16,765 bases of DNA from Rickettsiales bacterium (lineage in GTDB: Bacteria; Pseudomonadota; Alphaproteobacteria; Rickettsiales; UBA1997), in the NCBI GenBank assembly GCA_947425005.1, contig CANDYP010000020.1:1-16765 (forward strand). The letters are read 5' to 3'. The position numbers and the translations under genes are program-made. The notes beneath the pieces were generated by a model. That model was not told the DNA's origin and did not search any database. It was given only the letters and a program-made list of their open reading frames with translations. Below are positions 1 through 7,044 of the stretch, one piece after another. Position 1 is the stretch's first letter, and every line of letters begins with the position of its first letter.

Positions 1-14
1 AAATCACAAAATTT

Positions 15-830
15 ATGCAACTGTTCGACCAGATAAAACAGCTCTCCAATAATGATTCAAAAGCCGAATTCTGGTTTGCGCGCGACTTGCAAAAGCTATT
101 GGATTACAACGATTGGCGCAACTTTTTATCCGTAATCAGTAAAGCAAAGCAATCCTGTGAAGCCGCTAAATATAAGCCCTCCGACCATTTCGTTGACGTC
201 AACAAAATGGTCGCGATCGGCTTAAACACTGAGCGCAGCCTTGATGACATTATGATGAGTCGTTACGCCTGCTACCTCGTCGCCCAAAATGGTGATCCAA
301 AAAAAGATGCCATTGCCTTTGCTCAAACCTATTTTGCAATTCAAACCAGAAAGCAGGAACTCTTGGAAGAGAGGTTAGCCCTAGAAGAAAGACTCAATGC
401 CCGCAAAAAATTAACTAAAACCGAAAAAGAACTTTCAGGAAATCTTTATCAACGCGGCGTTGATGATCAAGGCTTCGCACGCATCAGAGCCAAAGGAGAT
501 GAGGCTCTCTTTGGTGGATTTAGCACATCTAAAATGAAAGAAAAACTCGGCGTTCCAAGCCCAAGAGCGTTGGCAGATTTTTTACCAACCATCACTATCA
601 AAGCCAAAGATTTTGCTGCTGAAATCACAAATTTTAATGTTAAAAAGTCAGACTTACACAGCGAAACAAAAATCACCCCAGAGCACGTTCGTAGTAACAA
701 GGAAGTGAGAGAAACTTTGATTAGAAGTGGAATCTATCCAGAAAAACTACCGGCGGAAGAAGACGTTAAAAAGCTAGAAAGAAAAATCGGATCAGAAAAT
801 AAAAAACTCGGCAAACATAAAATCAAATAG
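15..830 (+). CDS. dinD: DNA damage-inducible protein D (DinD family)
   Basis: The protein resembles E. coli DinD along its whole length: an early AEFWFARDLQKLL block (about residues 17-29), SRYACYLVAQNGDP near residue 83, then QTYFAIQTRKQEL, and a C-terminal part with REVRETLIRSG-type spacing (NKEVRETLIRSGIYPEKLP). Its 271 residues match the family's roughly 274. Known of the family: E. coli DinD is SOS-induced and inhibits RecA-mediated strand exchange. The given ATG has no visible ribosome binding site and the frame stays open upstream to the window edge, so the true start may be a few codons further left, outside the window. It ends four bases into the ribosome binding site region of iscU, which suggests a shared transcript with the isc genes. 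No SOS box is visible because the upstream region is missing. Confidence 0.88.
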   Translation: MQLFDQIKQLSNNDSKAEFWFARDLQKLLDYNDWRNFLSVISKAKQSCEAAKYKPSDHFVDVNKMVAIGLNTERSLDDIMMSRYACYLVAQNGDPKKDAIAFAQTYFAIQTRKQELLEERLALEERLNARKKLTKTEKELSGNLYQRGVDDQGFARIRAKGDEALFGGFSTSKMKEKLGVPSPRALADFLPTITIKAKDFAAEITNFNVKKSDLHSETKITPEHVRSNKEVRETLIRSGIYPEKLPAEEDVKKLERKIGSENKKLGKHKIK

Positions 831-834
831 GAGG
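829..834 (+). promoter_or_regulatory. Strong ribosome binding site of iscU
   Basis: AGGAGG lies four bases before the iscU ATG and shares its first two bases with the dinD TAG stop codon. It fixes the iscU start and implies that ribosomes finishing dinD can reinitiate on iscU. It is the best Shine-Dalgarno match in the window; most other genes here have weak or no recognisable sites. Confidence 0.85.
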
Positions 835-838
835 ATTT

Positions 839-1225
839 ATGGCTTATTCAAAAAAACTTTTAGACCATTACGAAAACCCACAAAATGTGGGCTCATTCAC
901 CAAGGGTGAACTCAATATCGGCACCGGCCTTGTCGGCGCACCGGCTTGCGGCGACGTCATGAAATTACAAATCAAAGTTTCTGACGACGGCGTGATTACT
1001 GACGCGAAATTTAAAACCTTTGGATGTGGCTCTGCCATTGCTTCAAGCTCACTTGCCACCGAGTGGATTAAAGGGCAAAATATCGACATGGCGGCGAAAA
1101 TCACCAACAAAGAAATCGCCCAAGAACTGTCTTTACCGCCGGTAAAAATTCACTGCTCGGTTTTGGCGGAAGAAGCAATCAAAGCCGCGATTGAAGATTA
1201 CAAACAAAAAAAATCTGCAGCGTAA
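839..1225 (+). CDS. iscU: Iron-sulfur cluster assembly scaffold IscU
   Basis: IscU is the scaffold on which IscS-supplied sulfur and iron are built into a [2Fe-2S] cluster in the cytosol before HscA/HscB help transfer it. All signature residues are present: Cys37 followed by Asp39 (APACGDVM), Cys63 (FGCGSAIASSS), His105 and Cys106, and the LPPVK motif at residues 99-103 that HscA binds. The 128-residue length is normal for the family. The start is set by the AGGAGG site. The gene is followed after two bases by iscA, and hscB and hscA lie further down, the usual isc order. The cysteine desulfurase iscS, normally just upstream, is not in the window; dinD occupies that place. Confidence 0.97.
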   Translation: MAYSKKLLDHYENPQNVGSFTKGELNIGTGLVGAPACGDVMKLQIKVSDDGVITDAKFKTFGCGSAIASSSLATEWIKGQNIDMAAKITNKEIAQELSLPPVKIHCSVLAEEAIKAAIEDYKQKKSAA

Positions 1226-1227
1226 TA

Positions 1228-1614
1228 ATGGCTTTTAAACTTTCTGAAACAAAATCCCTTGGGGGCAATGCCATCGTCGACTACCTCACCATCACCGACG
1301 ACGCGCTAGTCCACATCAAAGAACTTCTCGGACAACGCACCGAACCGTGCGAAGGCATCAAAGTCGGGATGCGCACCCGCGGCTGTTCCGGCATGTCCTA
1401 CACCATCGAATACGCCATCCGTGACAAAAATATTTCCAAATTCGACGACGTCGTAATCAAAGACGACACCGCCGTTTACATTGATCCCAAGGTTTCAATG
1501 TTTTTGATCGGCAGCGAAATGATCTTCAAAACCGACGAACTAACATCCGGCTTCGACTTCGTAAACCCCAATGAAAAAGGCCGCTGCGGCTGCGGTGAAT
1601 CGTTTAAAGTATGA
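1228..1614 (+). CDS. iscA: Iron-sulfur cluster assembly protein IscA (HesB/IscA family)
   Basis: A-type carrier that binds iron or a cluster and passes it to apo-proteins. The three conserved cysteines are Cys53 in TRGCSGMSY and Cys120 and Cys122 in GRCGCGESF near the C-terminus. At 128 residues it is about 20 longer than E. coli IscA; the extra part is an N-terminal extension before the first conserved strand (ITDDALVHI), and it carries an additional cysteine at 41. The ATG is two bases after the iscU stop and has no strong ribosome binding site, so translation is probably coupled to iscU. The 3' end overlaps hscB by four bases. ErpA would be the alternative A-type carrier; the position between iscU and hscB favours IscA. 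Confidence 0.93.
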   Translation: MAFKLSETKSLGGNAIVDYLTITDDALVHIKELLGQRTEPCEGIKVGMRTRGCSGMSYTIEYAIRDKNISKFDDVVIKDDTAVYIDPKVSMFLIGSEMIFKTDELTSGFDFVNPNEKGRCGCGESFKV

Positions 1615-2090
1615 AAAATTTTTTTGAAACTTTTGCAATTCCTCCGCGCTTTGAAATCAATCTCGACGATCTAGAAAAAAAATATCTCGAATTTCAAAAG
1701 CAGTTCCACCCAGATGCCGCAAGCACTGCCGACATTGAGCAATCGATTACAATTAACGAAGCTTACAAAACTTTAGGCAACCCTCTCGCGCGCGCTGCTT
1801 ACATTTTACGATTAAACGGCATTGACATTGAAGATGACAGCAACGCTCCCAAGCCAGACATGGCAACGCTTGAAGAGATTTTGGAATTGCAGGAAAAAGT
1901 TGCCGAGATTGCGGCCGATGAAATTGAAGATCTTAGAAAATACCTAAATTCAGAAATAAAATCTTGGTTAAAAGAAGTGGCTGAAAAGCTTGATAGGGAA
2001 GACTTCAAAGCAGCGGCGCAAGTTTTAATGAAAGTAAAATATTTCGACAAAACTTTGCGTGATTTAAAACTGAAAAAACAAAAATCATAA
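1611..2090 (+). CDS. hscB: Fe-S assembly co-chaperone HscB (J-type)
   Basis: HscB is the J-domain partner of HscA; it delivers IscU to HscA and stimulates its ATPase. The J domain covers about residues 1-70, with the HPD triad at 33-35 (QFHPDAAS) and the ITINEAYKTLGNPLARAAYIL helix typical of HscB. The remainder (about 85-157) is the helical IscU-binding domain, rich in Glu and Lys. Length 159 residues compares with 171 in E. coli. It starts inside the iscA stop codon (ATGA overlap), which indicates translational coupling. hscA normally follows directly; here a 114-base gap with a large GC-rich inverted repeat separates them. Confidence 0.94.
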   Translation: MKNFFETFAIPPRFEINLDDLEKKYLEFQKQFHPDAASTADIEQSITINEAYKTLGNPLARAAYILRLNGIDIEDDSNAPKPDMATLEEILELQEKVAEIAADEIEDLRKYLNSEIKSWLKEVAEKLDREDFKAAAQVLMKVKYFDKTLRDLKLKKQKS

Positions 2091-2094
2091 AACT

Positions 2095-2177
2095 CTCGAT
2101 CCAAGCCCCCCTACCCCCCTTATCAGGGGGGCTTGATCGAGATTCTACCACCCTTGTCAAGGGGGGCTTGGATCGAG
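2095..2177 (+). repeat. GC-rich inverted repeat between hscB and hscA
   Basis: The arm CTCGATCCAAGCCCCCCT (2095-2112) has a perfect 18-base complement at 2160-2177. A third copy of the arm, AGGGGGGCTTGATCGAG (2125-2141), lies between and pairs with the left arm except for one bulged C, so two alternative hairpins are possible. Smaller stems also exist: six C and T against A and six G around the TATC loop, and CCCTT-gtc-AAGGG. It is built like a REP- or MITE-type element and shares its core with the element after hscA. It may also attenuate transcription into hscA. The function is inferred. Confidence 0.85.
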
Positions 2178-2204
2178 TGAATAAATATATTACTTACCTT
2201 CTCA

Positions 2205-4025
2205 ATGGCACTAATTCAAATCCAGGAACCAGGCGCAAACCAAGAAACAGAGCAGTCGCAAGAGCTTGTCATTGGCATTGATCTCGGCACAACTAATTCA
2301 CTCGTCGCCATTGTTGAAAATGAAAAAGTAAAATTTTTTTCCGACGAAAATGGCTGCGAAATCCACCCTTCAATCGTTAATTACGACAAGGCAGGAAATG
2401 TTGTGAGCGTTGGCAGGGCACTAGACGATGCCCCCGCAATTTCTTCGATTAAACGCCTAATGGGCAAGAGTTTTGCCGACGTCAAAAATGAAAAATTTGA
2501 CTTCGAAATAGATCCAGAATCTGCCGAAAAAGAAGTTTTGCGAATTGTGGCTGGAGCCAGAAAAGTCAGGCCCGCCGAGGTTTCTTCCGAGATCTTAAAA
2601 TATTTAAAAAATCTCGCCGAAAAAAATCTTAAAACTGAAATTAAAAAAGCCGTAATCACCGTCCCCGCTTATTTCGACGAAGCCGCCAAAAATGCCACCA
2701 AACTCGCCGCTAATTTAGCTGGATTGGATGTTTTACGACTGGTCAACGAACCCACAGCCGCAGCACTCGCCTACGGTCTCGACAATTCTACCGAAGGCAC
2801 TTACTGCGTTTACGATTTAGGTGGCGGAACTTTCGACGTCTCAATTTTAAAAATGCAAAAAGGTGTCTTCAAAGTTTTGGGAGTCGCTGGTGACAACGCT
2901 TTGGGCGGGGATGATTTTGACGATTTGGTTGCGGAGAAGTTTGAAGTAAGTCGTGCGCAAGCGAGAAAAATTAAAGAGAAACTTTCGTCAGAATCAGTGA
3001 CGAAACAAACCACGTCGCACACAATCGTAGCCACGTCGCGTGACGTGGTCCATTTCGAAATTACTCGCGAAGAATTCGAAAATCTAATCGCCAAAAAAAT
3101 CGAAAAAACTTTCACGCTGACTAAAAATTTAATCGACGATTTAGAGCTGGAAGCCGAAGAAATTAAAGGCGTGATCCTAGTTGGTGGCTCAACACGAATT
3201 CCTCTCGTCACCAAAAAACTTACGGAAATTTTTGGCGCCAAAAAAATTCTCAACAAACTTGATCCCGACCGCATTGTCGCTGCTGGCGCGGCTTGGCAGG
3301 CTTACAACTTGAGTGGCAGATCACACAATTTATTACTCGACGTCACTCCACTTTCACTCGGAATTGAAATGATGGGCGGCATTGTTGACAAAATAATTCA
3401 CCGCAACTCTGTGATCCCAACGGCTCTCACCAAAGAGTTCACCACTTACGCTGACAATCAAACCGGAATGAAGCTTCACATTGTGCAAGGCGAGAGAGAA
3501 CTGGCAAAGGATTGCCGCAGCCTGGCCGAGTTTGAAATCAAAAACATCCCAGCGATGAAAGCAGGATTGGCGCGTGTTGCCGTCACTTTCAAAGTTGACG
3601 CTGACGGACTTTTAACCGTAAGCGCTGAGGAAAAATTCACCAAAGCGAAACAGGAAATTGAGGTGCGTCCGAGCTATTCTTTAGATCAAAATGAAGTTAA
3701 GAAAATGCTTCTTGATTCTCTAAAAAATTCGCAGGCTGACATTGAGAATAGGCTGCTGATTCAGACGATTGTTGAGGCAAATAAAGACGCCTCAATCATC
3801 AAAAAAGATTTACAAAATTCCGCTAATAAAATTCCGCAAGATGAGAAAAAATTGATCGCGGATAAAATAGAAATTTTGGAAAAATTAATTGCAGAAAAAA
3901 CTTCGCGAGATGCTATTTTGCTGGCTCAACAGGAGTTAGGGAAAGCGGCGGAGAATTTGGTGCTACAGAAGGTTAATGCGGTTTTGAAAGAGAAGATTGC
4001 GGGGAAGAAGGTGGATGAGATTTAA
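2205..4025 (+). CDS. hscA: Fe-S assembly Hsp70 chaperone HscA
   Basis: Specialised Hsp70 that binds the LPPVK motif of IscU and, with HscB and ATP, releases the cluster. ATPase motifs are all visible: IDLGTTNS (25-32), NEPTAAALAYG (181-191), DLGGGTFDVS (204-213) and VGGSTRIP (326-333). The interdomain linker LLLDVTPLSLGIE (377-389) leads into a substrate-binding domain with the HscA-type stretch TTYADNQTGMKLHIVQGERE, then a Lys/Glu-rich helical lid. The length (606) is near E. coli HscA (616). The ATPase subdomain around residues 240-285 is clearly shorter than in E. coli HscA. No clear ribosome binding site precedes the ATG. fdx, which usually follows, is absent; a 38-base-arm hairpin follows instead. 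DnaK is excluded by length and the HscA-type features plus context. Confidence 0.95.
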   Translation: MALIQIQEPGANQETEQSQELVIGIDLGTTNSLVAIVENEKVKFFSDENGCEIHPSIVNYDKAGNVVSVGRALDDAPAISSIKRLMGKSFADVKNEKFDFEIDPESAEKEVLRIVAGARKVRPAEVSSEILKYLKNLAEKNLKTEIKKAVITVPAYFDEAAKNATKLAANLAGLDVLRLVNEPTAAALAYGLDNSTEGTYCVYDLGGGTFDVSILKMQKGVFKVLGVAGDNALGGDDFDDLVAEKFEVSRAQARKIKEKLSSESVTKQTTSHTIVATSRDVVHFEITREEFENLIAKKIEKTFTLTKNLIDDLELEAEEIKGVILVGGSTRIPLVTKKLTEIFGAKKILNKLDPDRIVAAGAAWQAYNLSGRSHNLLLDVTPLSLGIEMMGGIVDKIIHRNSVIPTALTKEFTTYADNQTGMKLHIVQGERELAKDCRSLAEFEIKNIPAMKAGLARVAVTFKVDADGLLTVSAEEKFTKAKQEIEVRPSYSLDQNEVKKMLLDSLKNSQADIENRLLIQTIVEANKDASIIKKDLQNSANKIPQDEKKLIADKIEILEKLIAEKTSRDAILLAQQELGKAAENLVLQKVNAVLKEKIAGKKVDEI

Positions 4026-4042
4026 CGTTGGCAAGAGTACGT

Positions 4043-4135
4043 GACGAAAAACCCCCCTACCCCCCTTATCAGGGGGGCTTAACCAGAGGCTCGATCAAAG
4101 CCCCCCTGATAAGGGGGGTAGAGGGGTTTTTCGTC
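4043..4135. terminator. Long hairpin between converging hscA and ppa (repeat element / bidirectional terminator)
   Basis: The left arm (4043-4080) and right arm (4098-4135) are complementary over 38 bases with one mismatch and a 17-base loop. The arms begin GACGAAAAACCCC and end AGGGGGGCTT, so a transcript from either side would form a very stable stem followed or bounded by a run of T or A. It sits 17 bases after the hscA stop and ten bases after the ppa stop, an ideal place for a shared terminator. The core CCCCCCTTATCAGGGGGGCTT-like sequence and the CTCGATCAAAGCCCCCC right part match the element between hscB and hscA, so it belongs to the same repeat family. Confidence 0.85.
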
Positions 4136-4145
4136 CAAAACTAAA

Positions 4146-4673
4146 TTACTTCTTGGCGCGGTCGATTGCTTCCTGAATCAAAGATCTGGCCTTAGCAGCA
4201 TCTTCAAATCCAGTAACTTTTACCCATTTTCCTTTTTCCAAATCTTTGTAATGCTCGAAGAAATGTTTGATTTTGTTGATTAAATTTTCCGGCAATTCCT
4301 TGTAAGACTCGACGGCTTCGAACTGCGAATTTAGCTTTCTGGCAGGCACGGCGATAATTTTTTCGTCCATTCCTTTCTCATCTTCCATTATTAAAACGCC
4401 CACCGGTTTTACGGCGATTACGGCACCTGGAACAACTGGGTAATCTGATACTACCAACACGTCCGCAGGGTCGCCATCATCCGACAAAGTGTTGGGAATA
4501 AATCCGTAATTGCACGGGTAATGCATTGGAGTCGCAATGAAGCGATCCACAAAAATTGCACCGCTTTCTTTATCCATTTCATACTTCACCGGATCAGCAT
4601 TCATCGGCACTTCGATGATTACGTTAACTTGATTCGGCGCGTCTTTACCAATTGCGATTTTTTCAATGTTCAT
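4146..4673 (-). CDS. ppa: Inorganic pyrophosphatase, family I (soluble)
   Basis: Hydrolyses pyrophosphate to two phosphates in the cytosol, pulling biosynthetic reactions forward. The 175-residue protein matches the bacterial family I length. The metal-binding signature DGDPADVLV is at 66-74 (Asp66, Asp71), preceded by EVPMN...KYE (Glu21, Lys30, Glu32), Arg44 in FVDRF and Tyr56 in NYGFIPNT; Asp103 and Lys105 lie in KGMDEKI. It converges with hscA and is separated from the upstream thiolase gene by about 180 bases of hairpins, so it is probably a single-gene unit. No clear ribosome binding site precedes the ATG. Confidence 0.97.
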   Translation of the reverse strand: MNIEKIAIGKDAPNQVNVIIEVPMNADPVKYEMDKESGAIFVDRFIATPMHYPCNYGFIPNTLSDDGDPADVLVVSDYPVVPGAVIAVKPVGVLIMEDEKGMDEKIIAVPARKLNSQFEAVESYKELPENLINKIKHFFEHYKDLEKGKWVKVTGFEDAAKARSLIQEAIDRAKK

Positions 4674-4694
4674 AAGTTTTTAGTTTTTGTTAAC

Positions 4695-4710
4695 CCCTTT
4701 TGAAAAAGGG
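4695..4710. repeat. Short hairpin CCCTTTT-ga-AAAAGGG
   Basis: A seven-base stem with a two-base loop directly upstream of ppa, followed by CTT. The pattern of C-tract, T-run, small loop, A-run, G-tract and then CTT is the same as in the larger elements around hscA and before the thiolase stop, so it may be a degenerate member of that family. Confidence 0.5.
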
Positions 4711-4723
4711 CTTTAAGCGTTAA

Positions 4724-4748
4724 AAAAATGTGCTTAACGCACATTTTT
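4724..4748. terminator. Bidirectional intrinsic terminator downstream of the thiolase gene
   Basis: AAAAATGTGC pairs perfectly with GCACATTTTT across the five-base loop TTAAC. With A-rich and T-rich outer flanks it would work in both directions. On the - strand it lies after the thiolase gene and before ppa, so it would separate these two same-strand genes. A second pairing, GCGTTAA with TTAACGC, overlaps it. Confidence 0.65.
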
Positions 4749-4770
4749 AGTGAGAAGAGCCATGAAATGG

Positions 4771-4854
4771 CGGAGGGGGATTTCTTTAGCCGAATTCGGA
4801 GATTGGCTAAAGAAATCCTCCGGCGCTACGCGCCACCTCCTTTTTCAAAGGAGG
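4771..4854. repeat. Three consecutive hairpins after the thiolase gene
   Basis: The first stem pairs 4771-4791 with GGCTAAAGAAATCCTCCG (4805-4822), with a three-G bulge and a 13-base loop that contains GAATTC. Next is GGCGC-tac-GCGCC (4822-4834), and then CCTCCTTT-ttc-AAAGGAGG (4836-4854), which ends two bases before the thiolase stop codon. The last one ends in GGAGGCTT, similar to the GGGGGGCTT ends of the elements around hscA. This is probably an inserted repeat cluster that also takes part in termination. Confidence 0.75.
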
Positions 4855-4855
4855 C

Positions 4856-6148
4856 TTATTCTACTTCCACAATCACCGCACCGCCTTGACCACCGCCAAT
4901 GCACAGCGCAGCAAGGCCGCGATTTTTTCCGCGGCGTTTTAATTCGCGAAGAGTGTGAATAATAATTCTAGCACCAGACATTCCAACCGGGTGACCTAGG
5001 GCTACGCCGCCGCCATTCACGTTCAGAATTTCCGGATTAATTTCGCCAAGAGCCTTGTCGAGACCGAGATATTTTTTAGCAAATTCGTCAGAAGCGAAGG
5101 CTCTTTGACAGCCAATTACTTGGGCGGCGAAGGCTTCATTAATTTCGAATAGCTCAATATCTTTTACGCCCAAACCAGTTTTGTCGAAAAGTTTCTTCGC
5201 AGCAAATACTGGTCCAAGACCCATGCGAGTAGGATCCAACCCAGCGTAAGCAAAATCACGAATATACCCTAAGGGGGTAAGTCCGAGCTCTTTAGCTTTG
5301 GATTCGCGCATCAAAATTGCAAACGCAGCACCGTCAGTAACTTGAGAAGAATTGCCCACCGTGACAGTGCCGGTAACTTTTTCGAAGAATGGTTTGAGTT
5401 TGGCCAGCGCCTCAATGGTTTGGCCTTTGCGCACGCCTTCATCTTCTTCAATCATTAAAGAATTTCTTTCGTCATTGTTGAAAACCGGAACGATTTCTTC
5501 TTTAAAAATTCCACTCGCCATTGCCGCTTCGGCTTTTTGGTGCGAGCGTAATGAGAACTGATCTTGCTCTTCGCGAGTGATCTTAAAATCCTTCGCCACA
5601 TTTTCTGCCGTGCAGCCCATTATTAATCCGGAGATCGGATCAGTAAGGCCTTGAACTAGCCCCACAACTGGCGTGAGGAAGCTTGGTCTAAAAGATAAAA
5701 TCGTCTGAATTTTTTGCCCGAAAGTTTTTGCCTTCGCCAAATTCGCAAAAAGCGCCGTCATTTTTTTGCCAAAAAAAAGCGGGATGTTGCTCATTGATTC
5801 GACGCCGCCGGCCAAAATAATTTCAGCTTCGTCATTTAAAATTTTTGACGCTGAAGTAGTCATTGCCTCCATTCCCGAAGCACAATTTCTGTGCACCGTA
5901 AAGGCGGGAACATGTTCAGGAATTCCGGCTTTCAGCGCAATTACGCGCGCAATATTTGCTGCTTCTGCGGGCTGGGCTACGTTACCAATAATCACCTCGT
6001 CAATTTTTTGCGGATCGATTTTTGATCGCAAAATAACCTCTCTTACAATGCGGGCACCAAGGTCGTGTGCAGTCACGTTTTTCAGCACTCCGCCGGCTTT
6101 GCCCATTGGGGATCTAAAGCCGGAAATAATCGCGATTCTTTCTTTCAT
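4856..6148 (-). CDS. Acetyl-CoA acyltransferase (long FadI/HADHB-type thiolase)
   Basis: Thiolase that cleaves 3-ketoacyl-CoA with CoA, the last step of fatty acid beta-oxidation, or runs in reverse. Catalytic residues are intact: nucleophile Cys89 (HRNCASGMEA), the INEAFAAQ motif, His386 in GGGVALGHPVG and Cys416 in CIGGGQGGA. At 430 residues it is longer than ordinary thiolases (about 390). The extra length is the loop after GGVESMSNIP, which carries KKM...LAKAKTFGQK and a hydrophobic stretch, as in FadI and the mitochondrial trifunctional beta subunit; that loop contacts membrane and partner subunit in those families. The expected partner, a FadJ/HADHA-type hydratase-dehydrogenase, is not in the window. 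Upstream it faces hisN across 89 bases. A plain AtoB-like thiolase is the less likely alternative. Confidence 0.9.
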   Translation of the reverse strand: MKERIAIISGFRSPMGKAGGVLKNVTAHDLGARIVREVILRSKIDPQKIDEVIIGNVAQPAEAANIARVIALKAGIPEHVPAFTVHRNCASGMEAMTTSASKILNDEAEIILAGGVESMSNIPLFFGKKMTALFANLAKAKTFGQKIQTILSFRPSFLTPVVGLVQGLTDPISGLIMGCTAENVAKDFKITREEQDQFSLRSHQKAEAAMASGIFKEEIVPVFNNDERNSLMIEEDEGVRKGQTIEALAKLKPFFEKVTGTVTVGNSSQVTDGAAFAILMRESKAKELGLTPLGYIRDFAYAGLDPTRMGLGPVFAAKKLFDKTGLGVKDIELFEINEAFAAQVIGCQRAFASDEFAKKYLGLDKALGEINPEILNVNGGGVALGHPVGMSGARIIIHTLRELKRRGKNRGLAALCIGGGQGGAVIVEVE

Positions 6149-6237
6149 AAATGAGGGGAAAAATGATTTGAAAAGTTGGGGAAGGTGGATGAATTTAAGA
6201 ACCTGTCCTGATTAACGTCCACTTAAAATCTTACAAA

Positions 6238-7023
6238 ATGTTGAACCAAGAAATAATAAATTTTGCCAATCACTTAGCTGATCTTTCTTCCGAAATTGCT
6301 AAAAAATATTTTCGTGTTCCAAACGGCGAAATCACGAAAGAGGACGATTCTCCCGTCACCAAAGCTGATCGCGAAATCGAAAAAATTATTCGCGAGCAAA
6401 TCGAAAAAAAATTTCCCGATCACGGAATTATCGGCGAAGAATATGACGACAGAAATTCTGGCGCCGATTTTGTCTGGATCCTTGATCCCATCGACGGCAC
6501 TTCGTCTTTCATCATTGGACGCCCGATTTTCGGCACCTTGATCGCCCTCACCTACAAAGGAAAATCGATTTTAGGAATCATGAATCAGCCAATCACTTCT
6601 GAGCGTTGGATTGGAATTGCCGGACAAAGCACAACTCACAACGGCGTAAAAATTAAAACCAGGAACTGTCAAAATATTGGAGACGCCGTGATGTGCGCCA
6701 GCTCGTCATTTCACTTTCAAGATGGCGACGAAGAAATTCTTAAAAAAATTTCCGCCCTTACAAAATATCAAAAAATCGGCGGCATAATTTACGGCGGCGA
6801 TTGTTACTCTTACGCCTCGCTGGCGTCCGGCTTTGTTGATATCGTGATTGATCCCGGTTTGAAAGTTTACGATTACGCAGCACTAATTCCGATTATTGAA
6901 ATGGCGGGCGGAGTTGTGACTGATTGGGAGGGGAAGGATTTAGGTTTGAGATCTGGTGTAAAAATAATCGCATCTGCAACTAAAGAATTGCATCTCGAGG
7001 CGTTGAAATTGCTGCGCAATTAG
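6238..7023 (+). CDS. hisN: Histidinol-phosphatase HisN-like, inositol monophosphatase family
   Basis: Mg-dependent phosphatase of the IMPase fold. Metal-binding motifs are complete: GEEY (66-69, Glu67), DPIDGT (83-88, Asp83 and Asp86) and Asp212 in KVYDYAALIPIIEMAGG. The LDPIDGTSSFIIGRPIFGTLIAL stretch, the ERWIGIAG motif and GGDCYSYASLASGFVDIVID are characteristic of the HisN branch, which removes phosphate from histidinol phosphate in histidine synthesis, rather than SuhB or CysQ. Length (261) is normal. It is alone on the + strand, divergent from the thiolase and convergent with the beta-barrel gene, with only 21 bases and no terminator hairpin visible after its stop. No ribosome binding site is obvious. 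Substrate assignment by family is fairly sure but not proven. Confidence 0.82.
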   Translation: MLNQEIINFANHLADLSSEIAKKYFRVPNGEITKEDDSPVTKADREIEKIIREQIEKKFPDHGIIGEEYDDRNSGADFVWILDPIDGTSSFIIGRPIFGTLIALTYKGKSILGIMNQPITSERWIGIAGQSTTHNGVKIKTRNCQNIGDAVMCASSSFHFQDGDEEILKKISALTKYQKIGGIIYGGDCYSYASLASGFVDIVIDPGLKVYDYAALIPIIEMAGGVVTDWEGKDLGLRSGVKIIASATKELHLEALKLLRN

Positions 7024-7044
7024 CAACAGTATTTAGGATAAATC

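Noticed and set aside
3031..3048. Palindrome CCACGTC-gcgt-GACGTGG inside hscA
   Set aside because: Seven-base stem within an intact coding frame, with no second copy of the palindrome seen; probably chance, although it lies in the shortened ATPase subdomain.
2810..3274. 154-residue open frame on the - strand opposite hscA
   Set aside because: Ser-rich translation typical of the antisense of a Lys/Glu-rich gene; hscA on the + strand is unambiguous.
5766..6215. 149-residue open frame on the + strand opposite the thiolase
   Set aside because: The thiolase on the - strand has all catalytic motifs; this frame shows no family resemblance and is an antisense shadow.
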